Assembly: GCA_900079695.1 (NCBI GenBank) | Contig: LT599022.1 | Location: 3,398,981 to 3,462,980 of the forward strand | Reading direction: 5' to 3' | Source of the DNA: an uncultured Alphaproteobacteria bacterium | Lineage (GTDB): Bacteria; Pseudomonadota; Alphaproteobacteria; Rhodospirillales; Rhodospirillaceae | Length of the DNA: 64,000 nt | Shown here: one piece after another, positions 1-8,545 of the stretch | Position numbering within the stretch: position 1 is the stretch's first letter | How the letters are laid out: the number at the start of each line of letters is the position of its first letter | Made by a program: the position numbers and the translations under genes | Notes under the pieces: model-generated | Database searches by the model: none | Seen by the model: the letters and a program-made list of their open reading frames with translations, nothing else | Told to the model about the DNA's origin: nothing

Positions 1-498
1 GAGGGCGGCGGCGGTGGTCTCCGGGCCGATCGGCAGGCGGCCGACCTTGAGCATGTCGCCGGTGTCGAGCCCCGCGTCCATCTGCATGATCGTGATGCCG
101 GTTTCGGCGTCGCCCGCCATGATCGCACGCTGGATCGGCGCCGCGCCGCGCCAGCGCGGCAGCAGCGAGGCGTGGATGTTGACGCACCCCAGGCGCGGCG
201 CGTCGAGGATCGGTTGCGGCAGGATCAGCCCGTAGGCCGCCACCACCGCGACGTCGAGCCCGAGGGCGGCGAACGCCGCCTGCGCCTCGGCCGGTTTCAG
301 CGAGACCGGGCAGCGCACCGGAATCCCGAGCGCCTCGGCGCGCGCCTGCACCGCCGAGGGCACCAGCTTGTAGCCCCGGCCCGCGGGGCGCGGCGGTTGC
401 GAATAGACGCACGCGACGTCGTGGACCGCGGCCACCGCGTCGAGCGCGGCGGCGGCGAAATCGGGCGTTCCCATGAACGCCACGCGCAGGCGGCTCAT
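1..498 (-). CDS. fmt: Methionyl-tRNA formyltransferase, C-terminus outside window
   Basis: Formylates Met-tRNA(fMet) with 10-formyl-tetrahydrofolate so that translation can initiate. The visible 166 codons hold the N-terminal formyltransferase domain. It opens [15 protein letters not shown] and carries the cofactor/catalytic segment [15 protein letters not shown] (N107, H109) and the later D145 in GLDTGD, matching the Asn-His-Asp triad of the family. The ATG is preceded by a purine-rich stretch. The gene lies 29 nt downstream of def on the same strand, the usual def-fmt operon, so formylation and deformylation are coupled. The C-terminal tRNA-binding OB domain is beyond the left window edge. 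Confidence 0.96.
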   Translation of the reverse strand, partial: MSRLRVAFMGTPDFAAAALDAVAAVHDVACVYSQPPRPAGRGYKLVPSAVQARAEALGIPVRCPVSLKPAEAQAAFAALGLDVAVVAAYGLILPQPILDAPRLGCVNIHASLLPRWRGAAPIQRAIMAGDAETGITIMQMDAGLDTGDMLKVGRLPIGPETTAAAL

Positions 499-527
499 AA
501 CCTTCCCCCCGGAAGCGCCGCGAGTCC

Positions 528-1043
528 TCAGGCGGATTCGCGGGTGGTTTCCTTCTTGAGCTTGCGCAGGATCATGTTGCGCTTGAGCGACGAGAGATAG
601 TCGATGAACAGCTTGCCGTCGAGGTGGTCGATCTCGTGCTGGACGCAGGTGGCGAGCAGGCCGTCGGCCTCGATCTCCCGCCGGTTGCCGTCGCGGTCGA
701 GGAAGCGCACCTTCACCCGCGCCGGGCGCTCGACCTCGGCATAGTGGGAGGGGATCGACAGACACCCTTCCTCGTAGACGTTCATCTCCTCGGATTCCCA
801 CACGATTTCCGGATTGACGAAGGCCATCGGCGCGGGCGGATCGTCCTTCCCGGCGACGTCGAGCACCAGCAGGCGCTTCAGCACCCCCACCTGCGGCGCG
901 GCGAGGCCGATGCCGGGCGCGTCGTACATGGTTTCCAGCATGTCGTCGATCAGGCGACGCAGGTCGTCGTCGATCGTCTCCACCGGTTTGGCCCTGGTCT
1001 TGAGACGGGGGTCGGGGGCCACCAGAATCGGCAGAATCGCCAT
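528..1043 (-). CDS. def: Peptide deformylase
   Basis: Removes the N-formyl group from nascent peptides; a cytoplasmic metalloenzyme. At 171 residues it has the family's normal length. All three signature motifs are present: [10 protein letters not shown] (from residue 44), EGCLSIP with metal ligand C94, and HEIDH with ligands H136 and H140 and catalytic E137. It is first in a def-fmt pair on the minus strand and divergent from rmuC, so its promoter must lie in the roughly 100 nt between 1044 and 1145. Confidence 0.97.
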   Translation of the reverse strand: MAILPILVAPDPRLKTRAKPVETIDDDLRRLIDDMLETMYDAPGIGLAAPQVGVLKRLLVLDVAGKDDPPAPMAFVNPEIVWESEEMNVYEEGCLSIPSHYAEVERPARVKVRFLDRDGNRREIEADGLLATCVQHEIDHLDGKLFIDYLSSLKRNMILRKLKKETTRESA

Positions 1044-1145
1044 CCGCGCGGGTATCCTTGTTGCAAGTTCCTATCAATGGGGAAATAGGGCCAATTGCCC
1101 CCCTGCGTCAAGCAGCCTATCCTTTGCGCCAACCAAGGAGGAGAC

Positions 1146-2270
1146 ATGAGTTTCGGAGTGGTGGAGGCGGCGGCGCTGGCGCTCGTCGTCGGAGTTGCGG
1201 GCGCGGCGCTCGCATGGTTCGCGGCACGGCCGAAAGGGCCGCAGGGGCCGGACCCGATGCTCGGCGAGCTGGCCGGGCGGCTGGCGCAGATGGCCGAGAC
1301 CCAGGCGGCGAGCCAGGCGATGCTGGCGGAGCGGATGCAGGCGCAGGAGCGCGCGCTGGCGAAGGCGATGGACGACCGCCTCGCCGAGGTGACGCGCCGG
1401 GTCGGCGAGGGGCTGACGGTCTCGGCGGAGAAGACCGCCGCGACCCTGCACGACCTGCGCGAGCGCCTCGCGGTGATCGACGCGGCGCAGCAGAACCTCA
1501 CCGCGCTCTCCACCCAGGTCGTCGGGTTGCAGGATATCCTCTCGAACAAGCAGGCGCGCGGCGCGTTCGGCGAGGTGCAGATGCACGACATCGTCACCGC
1601 CGCGCTGCCCGCCGAGGCTTATACCTTCCAGGCCAAGCTCTCGAACGACCGGCGCGCCGACTGCCTGCTGATGCTGCCCAATCCGCCCGGGCCGATCGTG
1701 ATCGACGCGAAGTTTCCGCTCGACGGCTATCAGGCGCTGCGCGACTGCGGCGACGATCCGGCGCGCAAGGTCGCGCAGCGCCGCTTCGCCGACGACGTGC
1801 TGAAGCACATCAAGGACATCGCGACGAAATACATCATCCCCGGCGAAACCGCGGAATCGGCGCTGATGTTCCTGCCCTCCGAGGCGGTCTACGCCGAGCT
1901 GCACGCCAACTTCCGCAGCGTCGTCGAGGAAAGCTACCGCAGCCGCGTCTGGATCGTCTCGCCCACCACCCTGATGGCGACCCTCAACACCGTGCGCGCG
2001 GTGCTGAAGGACGTGCAGATGCGCAAGCAGGCGGGCCGCATCCAGAAGGAGGTCGGCACCCTGCTGGAGGACGTCGGCCGCCTCGACGACCGGCTGAAGA
2101 AGCTCTTCACCCACATCGGCCAGGCGAGCGCCGACGTCGATCTGGTGCAGAAGTCGATGACCAAGATCACCAGCCGCGCCGAACGCATCGAGGCGGTGCA
2201 GCTCGGCGCGCCGGAGGGGACCGAGCTCGGCCTCGCCCCGCCCGAGGCCGCTCCCGGGGAGGCGGGCTGA
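1146..2270 (+). CDS. rmuC: DNA recombination protein RmuC
   Basis: RmuC-family protein, known for limiting rearrangement at short repeats. It is 374 residues long. It has an N-terminal membrane anchor (about residues 5-26), then a helical, probably coiled-coil stretch, then the conserved nuclease-like core with RGAFGE (138-143) and VIDAKFPLDGY (about 185-195), which resembles a restriction-endonuclease fold. An in-frame upstream extension from 1095 exists. I chose the ATG at 1146 because AAGGAGGAG lies immediately upstream and because the membrane anchor then starts the protein. Its stop overlaps the next start by one base (TGATG), so the two are translationally coupled. Confidence 0.93.
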   Translation: MSFGVVEAAALALVVGVAGAALAWFAARPKGPQGPDPMLGELAGRLAQMAETQAASQAMLAERMQAQERALAKAMDDRLAEVTRRVGEGLTVSAEKTAATLHDLRERLAVIDAAQQNLTALSTQVVGLQDILSNKQARGAFGEVQMHDIVTAALPAEAYTFQAKLSNDRRADCLLMLPNPPGPIVIDAKFPLDGYQALRDCGDDPARKVAQRRFADDVLKHIKDIATKYIIPGETAESALMFLPSEAVYAELHANFRSVVEESYRSRVWIVSPTTLMATLNTVRAVLKDVQMRKQAGRIQKEVGTLLEDVGRLDDRLKKLFTHIGQASADVDLVQKSMTKITSRAERIEAVQLGAPEGTELGLAPPEAAPGEAG

Positions 2271-2722
2271 TGGAGGTTCTGGGCGTCGAGATGGCGGCCC
2301 TGCCCGCCTGGAAATGGGCCGTCGCGGGGCTCGCGCTGATGGCGCTCGGCAGCTGGCGGGATTGGGGGATCCTGCGCGCCGTCGGCATGGGTGGCCTGTT
2401 CACCGCGATGGTCGCCGCGCTCACCGACGCCGGAGGGGGCGAGCAGCTCGCGTGCTGGATCGGCTTCAGCGCCCTCTCCTGGGTCGGCGGCCGCCGCTAC
2501 CGCCGCCGCGACGCGGCGCGCGCCGCCCGCCTCGCCGAGATCCCGGGCTTCCGGCTGATCGGCCGGCGCGGCACCGTGGCGACCGCGTTCCGCAACGGTC
2601 ACGGCACGGTCGAGGTGGAGGGCGAAACCTACGCCGCCCGCGCCGACGACAATCTCCCGCAAGGCACCCGGATCCGCGTCGTCGGCGCCGACGAGGAGGG
2701 GGTGACGGTGAAGGCCGCCTGA
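2270..2722 (+). CDS. NfeD-like membrane protein
   Basis: 150 residues with hydrophobic segments around residues 15-30, 37-53 and 60-75, followed by a soluble C-terminal domain (about 85-150) that looks like the NfeD OB-fold (RRGTVATAF... GTVEVEGE...GTRIRVVGADEEGVTV). NfeD-like proteins normally partner with stomatin/SPFH proteins in membrane quality control. No SPFH gene is adjacent here; the partner position is taken by rmuC, whose stop overlaps this start. The family assignment rests on architecture and the C-terminal pattern, not on a unique motif. Confidence 0.75.
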   Translation: MEVLGVEMAALPAWKWAVAGLALMALGSWRDWGILRAVGMGGLFTAMVAALTDAGGGEQLACWIGFSALSWVGGRRYRRRDAARAARLAEIPGFRLIGRRGTVATAFRNGHGTVEVEGETYAARADDNLPQGTRIRVVGADEEGVTVKAA

Positions 2723-2729
2723 GCGGGCG

Positions 2730-3254
2730 TCACGTCACCCCGCGCACCACCCCGATAATTTCGTTGATGGCGTGGAGAACGTCCTGGATCCAGGGGTTCT
2801 TGATCCGGCGGGCGAGCTGCTCCTTGAGCGAATTGGTGACGGTGGCGGTGGCCTCGGCGTCGGCGTCGAGGTCCCGCCCTTCGCCGCTCGACGCGCCGAC
2901 GGCGTTCTGCAGGGCGACCATCTCCTCGGCCAGCGCGCCCTGCCGCACGCCCTCGACGACGTCGCGGATCGCGGCGACGTCGTCGCCGAGCAGGATCGGC
3001 TCCAGCATCGCGAACAGGGCACGCACCCGGTCTTCGTAAACCGGCAGGAAGCCCTCGAACCGGCCGCCGTGCGGGAACGCGGCGAGGCGCGCGGCGAGAA
3101 TCAGGTACATCAGGCGGAACAGCGCGTCGGCGGCGGAGAGGTAGAGCCGCGCGAGATCGCGCAGCGCGTCGCCCCGCGCGGGCACGCCGCGCGGGTGGTC
3201 GCGCAGCGCCAGCGCCAGATCGACGAACGCACGGGTACGGAAGTCGTAGGCCAT
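2730..3254 (-). CDS. Hypothetical helical protein
   Basis: A 174-residue protein I do not recognise. It is predicted to be nearly all helical, with no signal peptide and no long membrane segment; a moderately hydrophobic stretch lies around residues 43-62 (ALFRLMYLILAARLAAF). The composition is codon-biased like its neighbours, with GC-rich third positions, which supports a real gene. It converges with the NfeD-like gene, with only 7 nt between the two stop codons. No function is proposed. Confidence 0.7.
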   Translation of the reverse strand: MAYDFRTRAFVDLALALRDHPRGVPARGDALRDLARLYLSAADALFRLMYLILAARLAAFPHGGRFEGFLPVYEDRVRALFAMLEPILLGDDVAAIRDVVEGVRQGALAEEMVALQNAVGASSGEGRDLDADAEATATVTNSLKEQLARRIKNPWIQDVLHAINEIIGVVRGVT

Positions 3255-3355
3255 CGCGCCCTCCCGGTGGTGATCCGCCAGAGATGGGCGCGGCGCGGGC
3301 GCGGGCCAAGCCCCGCGCGGCGGTCAGGGGACGCGCGGCGCCCCCTGCGCGGCGA

Positions 3356-3967
3356 TCAGGACGCGCCCGGCGGCGGCGTGAGCACGATCACCGAAGTGGC
3401 GTCGATCTCGCGGCGGCTGTAGAGGCCGGCTTCGTCCAGCTCGCCGGTCACCGACACCCGGTCGCCGACCTCGAGGGCGCGCACGTCGGCCGCGCCCGCG
3501 TCGTCGTCGGCGTCCACTTCGAGCCGCTGGTCGCCGCTTTCGAGGGTGAAGTCGTCGCCGGTCTTGGCGACCACCCGGCCGGTGACGATCACCCAGTCGT
3601 CGGCGCCGAGCAGGCGGTTGAGGCGGGCGACGTATATCGATTCGGCGGCGATCCGGCGGCGCTCGAAGACGTTGCTGTCCATCCGGCCGGTCACGCCGAT
3701 GCGGTCGCCGGGCTGCATCCGGCCCGCGTCGGCGGCGGCGAGGCCCCGGAGGCCGACTTCGATCGATCCTTCGCCGGTGGCGAGAGTCAGGCGGTTGCCG
3801 TCGATCGCTGCGACGGTGCCGGTGAGGCTGATCCAGTCGGCCGCCGGAGCGGTCCGCGACTGGAGCGGCGGTTGCGGCGCGGAGGGCGCGGGGTCCGCCG
3901 CCAGCGCCGGGGCGGCGAGCAGCGCGAGCGCGCCGCAGGCTCCCAGCAGGTGGGTGCGCACAGACAT
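3356..3967 (-). CDS. Exported OB-fold-like repeat protein (DUF5666-like), copy 1
   Basis: 203 residues. A Sec signal peptide covers about residues 1-23, cleaving after AALA. The mature part contains two copies of a roughly 70-residue unit of the pattern 'W-ISLTGTV-x-GNRLTLATG-...-GDRIGVTGRMD--VFERRRIAAESI'. This pattern resembles the DUF5666/OB-fold family of periplasmic proteins. It is paralogous to the next gene and has the same layout of ribosome-binding site (GAGGAG then ATAGCC then ATG). Function is unknown; a periplasmic ligand- or metal-binding role would be a guess. Confidence 0.8.
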   Translation of the reverse strand: MSVRTHLLGACGALALLAAPALAADPAPSAPQPPLQSRTAPAADWISLTGTVAAIDGNRLTLATGEGSIEVGLRGLAAADAGRMQPGDRIGVTGRMDSNVFERRRIAAESIYVARLNRLLGADDWVIVTGRVVAKTGDDFTLESGDQRLEVDADDDAGAADVRALEVGDRVSVTGELDEAGLYSRREIDATSVIVLTPPPGAS

Positions 3968-3995
3968 GGCTATCTCCTCGGTTTGCGGGTCAAGG

Positions 3996-4631
3996 TCAGG
4001 ACTCCAGCGGCGTCACCTTGACGGCGTCGATCTCGCGGCGTTCGAACAGGTCGCCGTCGTCCATCCGCCCGGAGACGCGCACCCGGTCGCCGACGTTCAC
4101 GGCGTCGGCGCCGTCGGCGTCGTCGGCGTCCACGAGAATCCGGAGGCCGCCGCTCCGCAGCACCAGACTGTCGCCGCTCCGGTTCTCGATGCGGCCGGTG
4201 ATCGAGACCCATTCGTCGTCTGCGGCCATCCGCCCCTCGGTGCCGGTCAGCGGCCGGTCTGGGCGGCCCCCGGCGGCGGCGAGGGTGGCGCCGAGGCGCA
4301 CGAGGTGGATCGAGGTGGCGTCGAGTTCGCGGTCGCGGAACAGGCCGTCGTCGACGCGGCCGGTCACGGTGACGCGGTCGCCCGTCCGCAGCCGACCGAC
4401 GTCGGCGTCGGCGAAGTCGTCGAGGTCCACCTCGATCGCGTCGCGGCCGGTGTCGAGGGTGAATTCGTCGTCGTCCACCGCCCGCACGCTGCCGCTGAGG
4501 CTGATCCGCTCGCCCTCCGCCGCGGTGGCGAGCGGGCGCTCCGGCGCGACGTCGGGGGTCTGCCCCGTGGCGGGGGCGGCGAGCAGCGCCAGCGCGCAGC
4601 CGGCGGCGGGAAGCAGGGTTCGGTATCGCAT
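3996..4631 (-). CDS. Exported OB-fold-like repeat protein (DUF5666-like), copy 2
   Basis: 211 residues from ATG 4631. A longer in-frame start at 4697 would put a basic 22-residue extension before the signal peptide. I reject that because GGGAG sits seven bases before the 4631 start, the same layout as in the downstream paralogue. A signal peptide ending near APATGQ is followed by two copies of the same repeat unit (RISLSGSVRAVDDDEFTLDTG... and WVSITGRIENRSGDSLVLRSG..., each ending in 'GRMDD-LFERREIDA'). It lies 28 nt upstream of copy 1 on the same strand, so the pair looks like a tandem duplication transcribed together. Confidence 0.8.
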   Translation of the reverse strand: MRYRTLLPAAGCALALLAAPATGQTPDVAPERPLATAAEGERISLSGSVRAVDDDEFTLDTGRDAIEVDLDDFADADVGRLRTGDRVTVTGRVDDGLFRDRELDATSIHLVRLGATLAAAGGRPDRPLTGTEGRMAADDEWVSITGRIENRSGDSLVLRSGGLRILVDADDADGADAVNVGDRVRVSGRMDDGDLFERREIDAVKVTPLES

Positions 4632-4735
4632 GGCCATCTCCCTTCGTGATGCGCAGCGCCGGTTGCGGCGGTCTGCGACGTCGTTCGACAGGCTCATGGA
4701 CTCAACGACCGACCCCCGGCGCGGAGTTCCGGAAT

Positions 4736-5062
4736 TCAGCCGATTTCGAGGCGGGAAATCCGGCCGTCCGCGAGGGTGAAGAGATAGTCGAGCGCCACCG
4801 GGCTGCCGGGAAAGTCGCCCGCGACGGTGGCTGCGACGCGGGCGCGCGTGCCCTCGACGGCGATCGCGGAAGGGGTGGCGGTGCAGCGGTATTTCCGCTG
4901 CGTTTCCACCACCCAGGCGGCGATCTCGGCGGTGCCGCGGCGGGGCAGTGCCTCGTCCACGACCACGGCGTCGAGGGTGAAGCAGAGGGCGGCGCGCGGG
5001 CCGTTGGCGGCGTTGGCGGCGGCGAAGTAGGCGGCGATCGGGGTGGGAAGGTCGGGCGGCAT
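4736..5062 (-). CDS. NTF2-like (SnoaL-type) protein
   Basis: 108 residues from the ATG at 5062; GGAG lies six bases upstream of this codon, which decides it over the longer forms at 5074 and 5128. The pattern is that of a small NTF2/SnoaL cone fold: an N-terminal helix (PTPIAAYFAAANA), 'ALCFTLDAVVVDE', a helix 'GTAEIAAWVVETQRKY', then alternating strands ending 'LDYLFTLADGRISRLEIG'. Members bind small ligands or isomerise substrates; the substrate is unknown. It is 49 nt downstream of the Cache sensor gene on the same strand. Confidence 0.78.
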   Translation of the reverse strand: MPPDLPTPIAAYFAAANAANGPRAALCFTLDAVVVDEALPRRGTAEIAAWVVETQRKYRCTATPSAIAVEGTRARVAATVAGDFPGSPVALDYLFTLADGRISRLEIG

Positions 5063-5111
5063 CGGCGGCTCCATCGGCGTTGGGGAGCCGACAGATTGGA
5101 CCGGGTCGCCG

Positions 5112-6071
5112 TCAGAAACCGTCAGCACGGACCCGGCGGCGGCGCAGCATCGCCATTCCCACCGCGCCCGCCGCCAGCAGCGTGCCGTAGGCGAGCCCCA
5201 GCAGCAGGGCGGTGCGCCGCCACTCCGCGAGATAGTCCGACGAGGCGAGCCCGACCGCGATGAAGAGCGGGTATTTGCCGACGCGGGTGAAGGTGACGGT
5301 GCGCGCGGTGCCGTCCCAGGTGCCGCCGGAGTAGTAGGTGGCGCGGGCCGCGCCGCTGTCGAGCAGCGCCCGGAGCTCCGGCGAGATGTTGGTGTTGCCG
5401 CGGAACAGGCGCTGCGGATCGGGATGGCGGACGACGATCCCCATCGACGGATCGCGCAGGCTGATGCCGCCGTGCGCGCCGATGTCGAGCCGCGACAGGA
5501 AATCCTCCACCTGGCTGAGCGGCAGCCGCGCGAACGCCACGCCGATGAACTCGCCGTCGCGCGTTTCTACCCGGCGCGAGAGGTAGAGGCCGTCGGGGTC
5601 GGTGGGCTCGGCGCGGGGCGCGATGTAGAGCCCCGAAGCGCCCGGGGTGGCGCCCGCGACGAAGAATCTCTGGGTCGTGACGTATTCCTGGAGGGTGGCG
5701 CGGTCGGTGAATCCGCCGGTGGTGTAGATCACCCGGCCCTCCGGGTCGGCCAGGCCGAAGCGGCTGGTGTCGGAGAGCGCGGTGACGTTGCGCGCGAGGA
5801 ACGCGTCGAGCCGTTCGGCGGCGATGCGGCCGGAGCGGGCGTTCTGGGTGGCCTCGTGAGCGAGGGAGAGCAGCCCGAGGTCGATCTGGTCGAACAGTTC
5901 GACGAAGTAGTTTTCGACCAGCAGCGCGAGGTTGCGGCTGCCGGTCGCCGCCGCGTCCTGCGCATCGCGCCAGGCGTTGCCGAGCGCAACCGCGACGAGC
6001 GCCCCGATCGCGAGATAGAGCGCCGCCAGGACCGCCATCGCGCGGCCGGTCGAGTGGATCGCTCGGAACAT
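5112..6071 (-). CDS. Double-Cache (PDC) membrane sensor without output domain
   Basis: 319 residues: a transmembrane helix (about 11-33), a large periplasmic region (about 34-285) of the PDC/double-Cache type found in front of many GGDEF proteins (VENYFVELFDQIDLGLLSLAHEA...; FGLADPEGRVIYTTGG; GISLRDPSMGIVVRHPDP), a second transmembrane helix (about 288-307) and a short basic tail. No GGDEF, EAL, kinase, HAMP or methyl-accepting domain follows, although this type of sensor normally carries one. The start has a strong GGGAGG. It is 19 nt downstream of the WYL regulator and may share its transcript. Confidence 0.85.
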   Translation of the reverse strand: MFRAIHSTGRAMAVLAALYLAIGALVAVALGNAWRDAQDAAATGSRNLALLVENYFVELFDQIDLGLLSLAHEATQNARSGRIAAERLDAFLARNVTALSDTSRFGLADPEGRVIYTTGGFTDRATLQEYVTTQRFFVAGATPGASGLYIAPRAEPTDPDGLYLSRRVETRDGEFIGVAFARLPLSQVEDFLSRLDIGAHGGISLRDPSMGIVVRHPDPQRLFRGNTNISPELRALLDSGAARATYYSGGTWDGTARTVTFTRVGKYPLFIAVGLASSDYLAEWRRTALLLGLAYGTLLAAGAVGMAMLRRRRVRADGF

Positions 6072-6090
6072 ACGCCCTCCCGCAGTGTCG

Positions 6091-6864
6091 CTACCTTGCG
6101 TTGCGTTTCATTGCCGCCGTGCAATCGTTTCTCTCGCCATCATATGGTTTCGCGGCGGCGCGATGCAAATCGTCCGGTGGCGGCTCGCAGGCGAGCCGCT
6201 CCTGCCATTCGGCGAGCAGCGCGGCGCGGCGCTTGGGCGTGCGCTCGGCGAGAACTTCCGCCGCGGCGATGCGGTCGACGCGGAAATGGCGGAAATCCGC
6301 GCGCGTCTCGCACCAGGCGTCGAGGATCCGGGCGGCGTGGAGGAAGTCGATGGCGAACGGCCACACCACCCGCTCGGTGGTCGCGCCCGCCGCGTCGGTA
6401 TAGGTGATGCGCAGCTTCCGCTCGCCGCGAATCGCGCGGCGCAGGGTGTCGAGATCGCCCCCCTCGGCGATCTCCCACCACACCGCGCCGGGGCGCGCCA
6501 CCGGCGATTCGATCGCCGCCCGGGTCTCCGGCGGCAGCACCGCGGCGATCTTGCCGAGCGCCTGGCGCGCCGCCTGCCGGAGCGTGGCGTCGCCGCGCTG
6601 GCGCACCGTCGCGAGGCCGAGCAGCAGCGCCTCGGTTTCCTCGGCGTCGAACATCAGCGGCGGCAGGAACAACCCGGGCGCGAGGACGTAGCCGACCCCC
6701 GCCTCGCCCGACACCGGCGCGCCCGAGGCGGCGAGGGTGGCGATGTCGCGGTAGACGGTGCGGGTCGAGACCCCGAGTTCGGCGGCGAGGGCGGCCGCCG
6801 TCACCGGACGGCGGCGGGCGCGCAGGGCTTGCAGCAGATCGAGCAGACGGGCGGTGCGGGTCAT
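6091..6864 (-). CDS. YafY-type WYL transcriptional regulator
   Basis: 257 residues. The N-terminal winged helix (about 1-60: RTARLLDLLQALRARRRPVT... LGVSTRTVYRDIATL) is the HTH_11/DeoR-like DNA-binding domain of YafY-family regulators. The middle and C-terminal part (about 130-215) matches a WYL ligand-sensing domain, ending with the typical 'CETRADFRHFRVDRI'. Regulators of this family bind nucleotides or nucleic acids through WYL. It is divergent from the GGDEF-GNAT gene, with 101 nt between starts, so it could control that promoter and the downstream Cache gene; this is inference. Confidence 0.9.
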   Translation of the reverse strand: MTRTARLLDLLQALRARRRPVTAAALAAELGVSTRTVYRDIATLAASGAPVSGEAGVGYVLAPGLFLPPLMFDAEETEALLLGLATVRQRGDATLRQAARQALGKIAAVLPPETRAAIESPVARPGAVWWEIAEGGDLDTLRRAIRGERKLRITYTDAAGATTERVVWPFAIDFLHAARILDAWCETRADFRHFRVDRIAAAEVLAERTPKRRAALLAEWQERLACEPPPDDLHRAAAKPYDGERNDCTAAMKRNAR

Positions 6865-6904
6865 GGCCGATCATCGCACATTCGCGCGCCCGAATCCGTC
6901 AGGA

Positions 6905-6933
6905 TTGGCGCGGTAGGTCTTATATGTGATAAT
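6905..6933 (+). promoter_or_regulatory. Sigma70-type promoter for the GGDEF-GNAT gene
   Basis: TTGGCG at 6905-6910 and GATAAT at 6928-6933 are separated by exactly 17 bases, in an AT-rich patch that stands out from its surroundings. The -10 element is 32 bases before the ATG at 6966. The region also separates this gene from the divergent WYL regulator. Confidence 0.6.
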
Positions 6934-6965
6934 TCGCGTGTTAAGGTTGCCGAGTCGCTCCGACC

Positions 6966-8483
6966 ATGTCACCTGAACGCGAGTCTCTGATCCGGTCCCT
7001 GTTCGAAACCTTCGTTGCCCGTTACGCCCTGCGCGACGAAAGCCTGCTCGGCATGTTCGGCGAGACCTTTTCCGGCTATACCGTCTGCGGCGAATTTCTA
7101 GTCCACGACCGCGACCGCTGGGCGGAGATCGTCCGCGCCGACTTCGCCGAGGCCGCGTTCCTGCGCATCGACGTCATCGATCTGACGATGCAGGATTTGG
7201 CCGAAGACGTCGTCTCGGCGCTGGCGCTGTTCCACCTCCACCTTCCCGACGACGATCCGCTGGTGGCGCGCGAGATGTTGCGGCTGTTCCTGGTGTTCCG
7301 TCGCGAGGCGGGGGAGTGGAAGGTGGCGCACAGCAGCTATTCCGCCCCCTATCATCTGCGCGACGCCGACCGGATCTTCCCGCTCGACAGCCTTGCCGCC
7401 CGCGCCGCCGAACTCGAACGGCTGGTGGAGGAGCGCACCGCGCGGCTCGAACGCGCCAACAGCGCGCTCGAAACCCTGAGCTACACCGACGATCTCACCG
7501 GCATCGCCAACCGCCGCGCCTTCGACCGCCGCCTGCGGGAGGAGTGGCGGCGGGCGCGCCGCGGCGAGACTCCGCTCGCGCTGCTGATGCTCGATCTCGA
7601 CGTCTTCAAGCACTACAACGACCGCTACGGTCATCTCGCCGGCGACCGCTGTCTCGAACGCATCGCCCGCCTGCTCGCGGGGTCGGTGCGGCGCGCGGGC
7701 GACCTTGCGGCGCGCTTCGGCGGCGAGGAGTTCGTGGTGCTGCTGCCCGGCGCGGACGCCGACGAGGCCCACGAGGTGGCGATGCTGATCCTGCGCAAGA
7801 TCCGGGCGCTCGCGCTGCCGCACGAGGAGACGGCGACCGGCATCGTCACCGTCAGCATCGGCATCGCGGGCGAGATTCCGGCGGGCGGCGACCCGCTCGA
7901 CCTGGTGCGCCGCGCCGATGCCGCCCTCTATCGTGCCAAGCGCGCCGGGCGCAACCGCATCGCGTTCGAACTCGACGACGCGCCGTTCGCGGTTCGCCCC
8001 GCACACCCCGGCGAGGCCGCCGAGATCGCCGCGCTGATCGACGAGGCGTTCCGCGACGCCGCCCACGCCTGCGGCTTCGAGGGCGAGGTGTTCCTCGCCC
8101 TGCGCCGCGCCGATGCGCTGGTGGTTTCGCTGGTGGCGGAGGTCGGCGGCGTGCTCCTCGGACAGGTGGCGGCATCGCCGCTCAGTCTCGACGGCGCGCC
8201 CGGCTGGGCGGGCATCGGCCCGCTCGCGGTGCGCCCGGGAACCCGCGGTCACGGCGTCGGCACGCGATTGATGGCCGCCTGCCTTGCCGCCCTCGAGGAA
8301 GCGGGGTTCAAGGGCGCGGTGCTGGTGGGGGACCCCGCCTACTACGGCCGGTTCGGATTTTCCGCCCGGCCGGGGCTGATCTTCCCCGGCGCACCCGCCG
8401 AAAACGTTCTCGGCCTCGCCTTCGGCCCCGAGGAACCGCAGGGCGTCGCCGCCTTCCACCCGGCCTTCGACGTTGCGCTCTGA
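6966..8483 (+). CDS. NTF2-like / diguanylate cyclase / GNAT acetyltransferase fusion
   Basis: 505 residues in one frame with three parts. Residues 1-130 form an NTF2/SnoaL-like domain (LFETFVARYALRD... EMLRLFLVFRREAGEWKVAH). A coiled coil (about 143-172) leads into a complete GGDEF domain (about 172-335) with GGEEF at 252-256, the D-D metal site in LLMLDLDVF and an inhibitory RxxD site at 243-246, so it should make c-di-GMP and be feedback-inhibited. Residues 341-505 form a GNAT N-acetyltransferase domain with the acetyl-CoA motif RGHGVG (427-432) and the YhbS-like ending 'GDPAYYGRFGFSARPGL'. The protein is cytoplasmic, with no membrane segment. The acyl acceptor is unknown. Confidence 0.9.
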   Translation: MSPERESLIRSLFETFVARYALRDESLLGMFGETFSGYTVCGEFLVHDRDRWAEIVRADFAEAAFLRIDVIDLTMQDLAEDVVSALALFHLHLPDDDPLVAREMLRLFLVFRREAGEWKVAHSSYSAPYHLRDADRIFPLDSLAARAAELERLVEERTARLERANSALETLSYTDDLTGIANRRAFDRRLREEWRRARRGETPLALLMLDLDVFKHYNDRYGHLAGDRCLERIARLLAGSVRRAGDLAARFGGEEFVVLLPGADADEAHEVAMLILRKIRALALPHEETATGIVTVSIGIAGEIPAGGDPLDLVRRADAALYRAKRAGRNRIAFELDDAPFAVRPAHPGEAAEIAALIDEAFRDAAHACGFEGEVFLALRRADALVVSLVAEVGGVLLGQVAASPLSLDGAPGWAGIGPLAVRPGTRGHGVGTRLMAACLAALEEAGFKGAVLVGDPAYYGRFGFSARPGLIFPGAPAENVLGLAFGPEEPQGVAAFHPAFDVAL

Positions 8484-8545
8484 CTCTTGACGGAACGGCG
8501 GCGCCCGCCCAAGGTGGCCCCCGCGCGCGACAGGGGAGCGGACGA

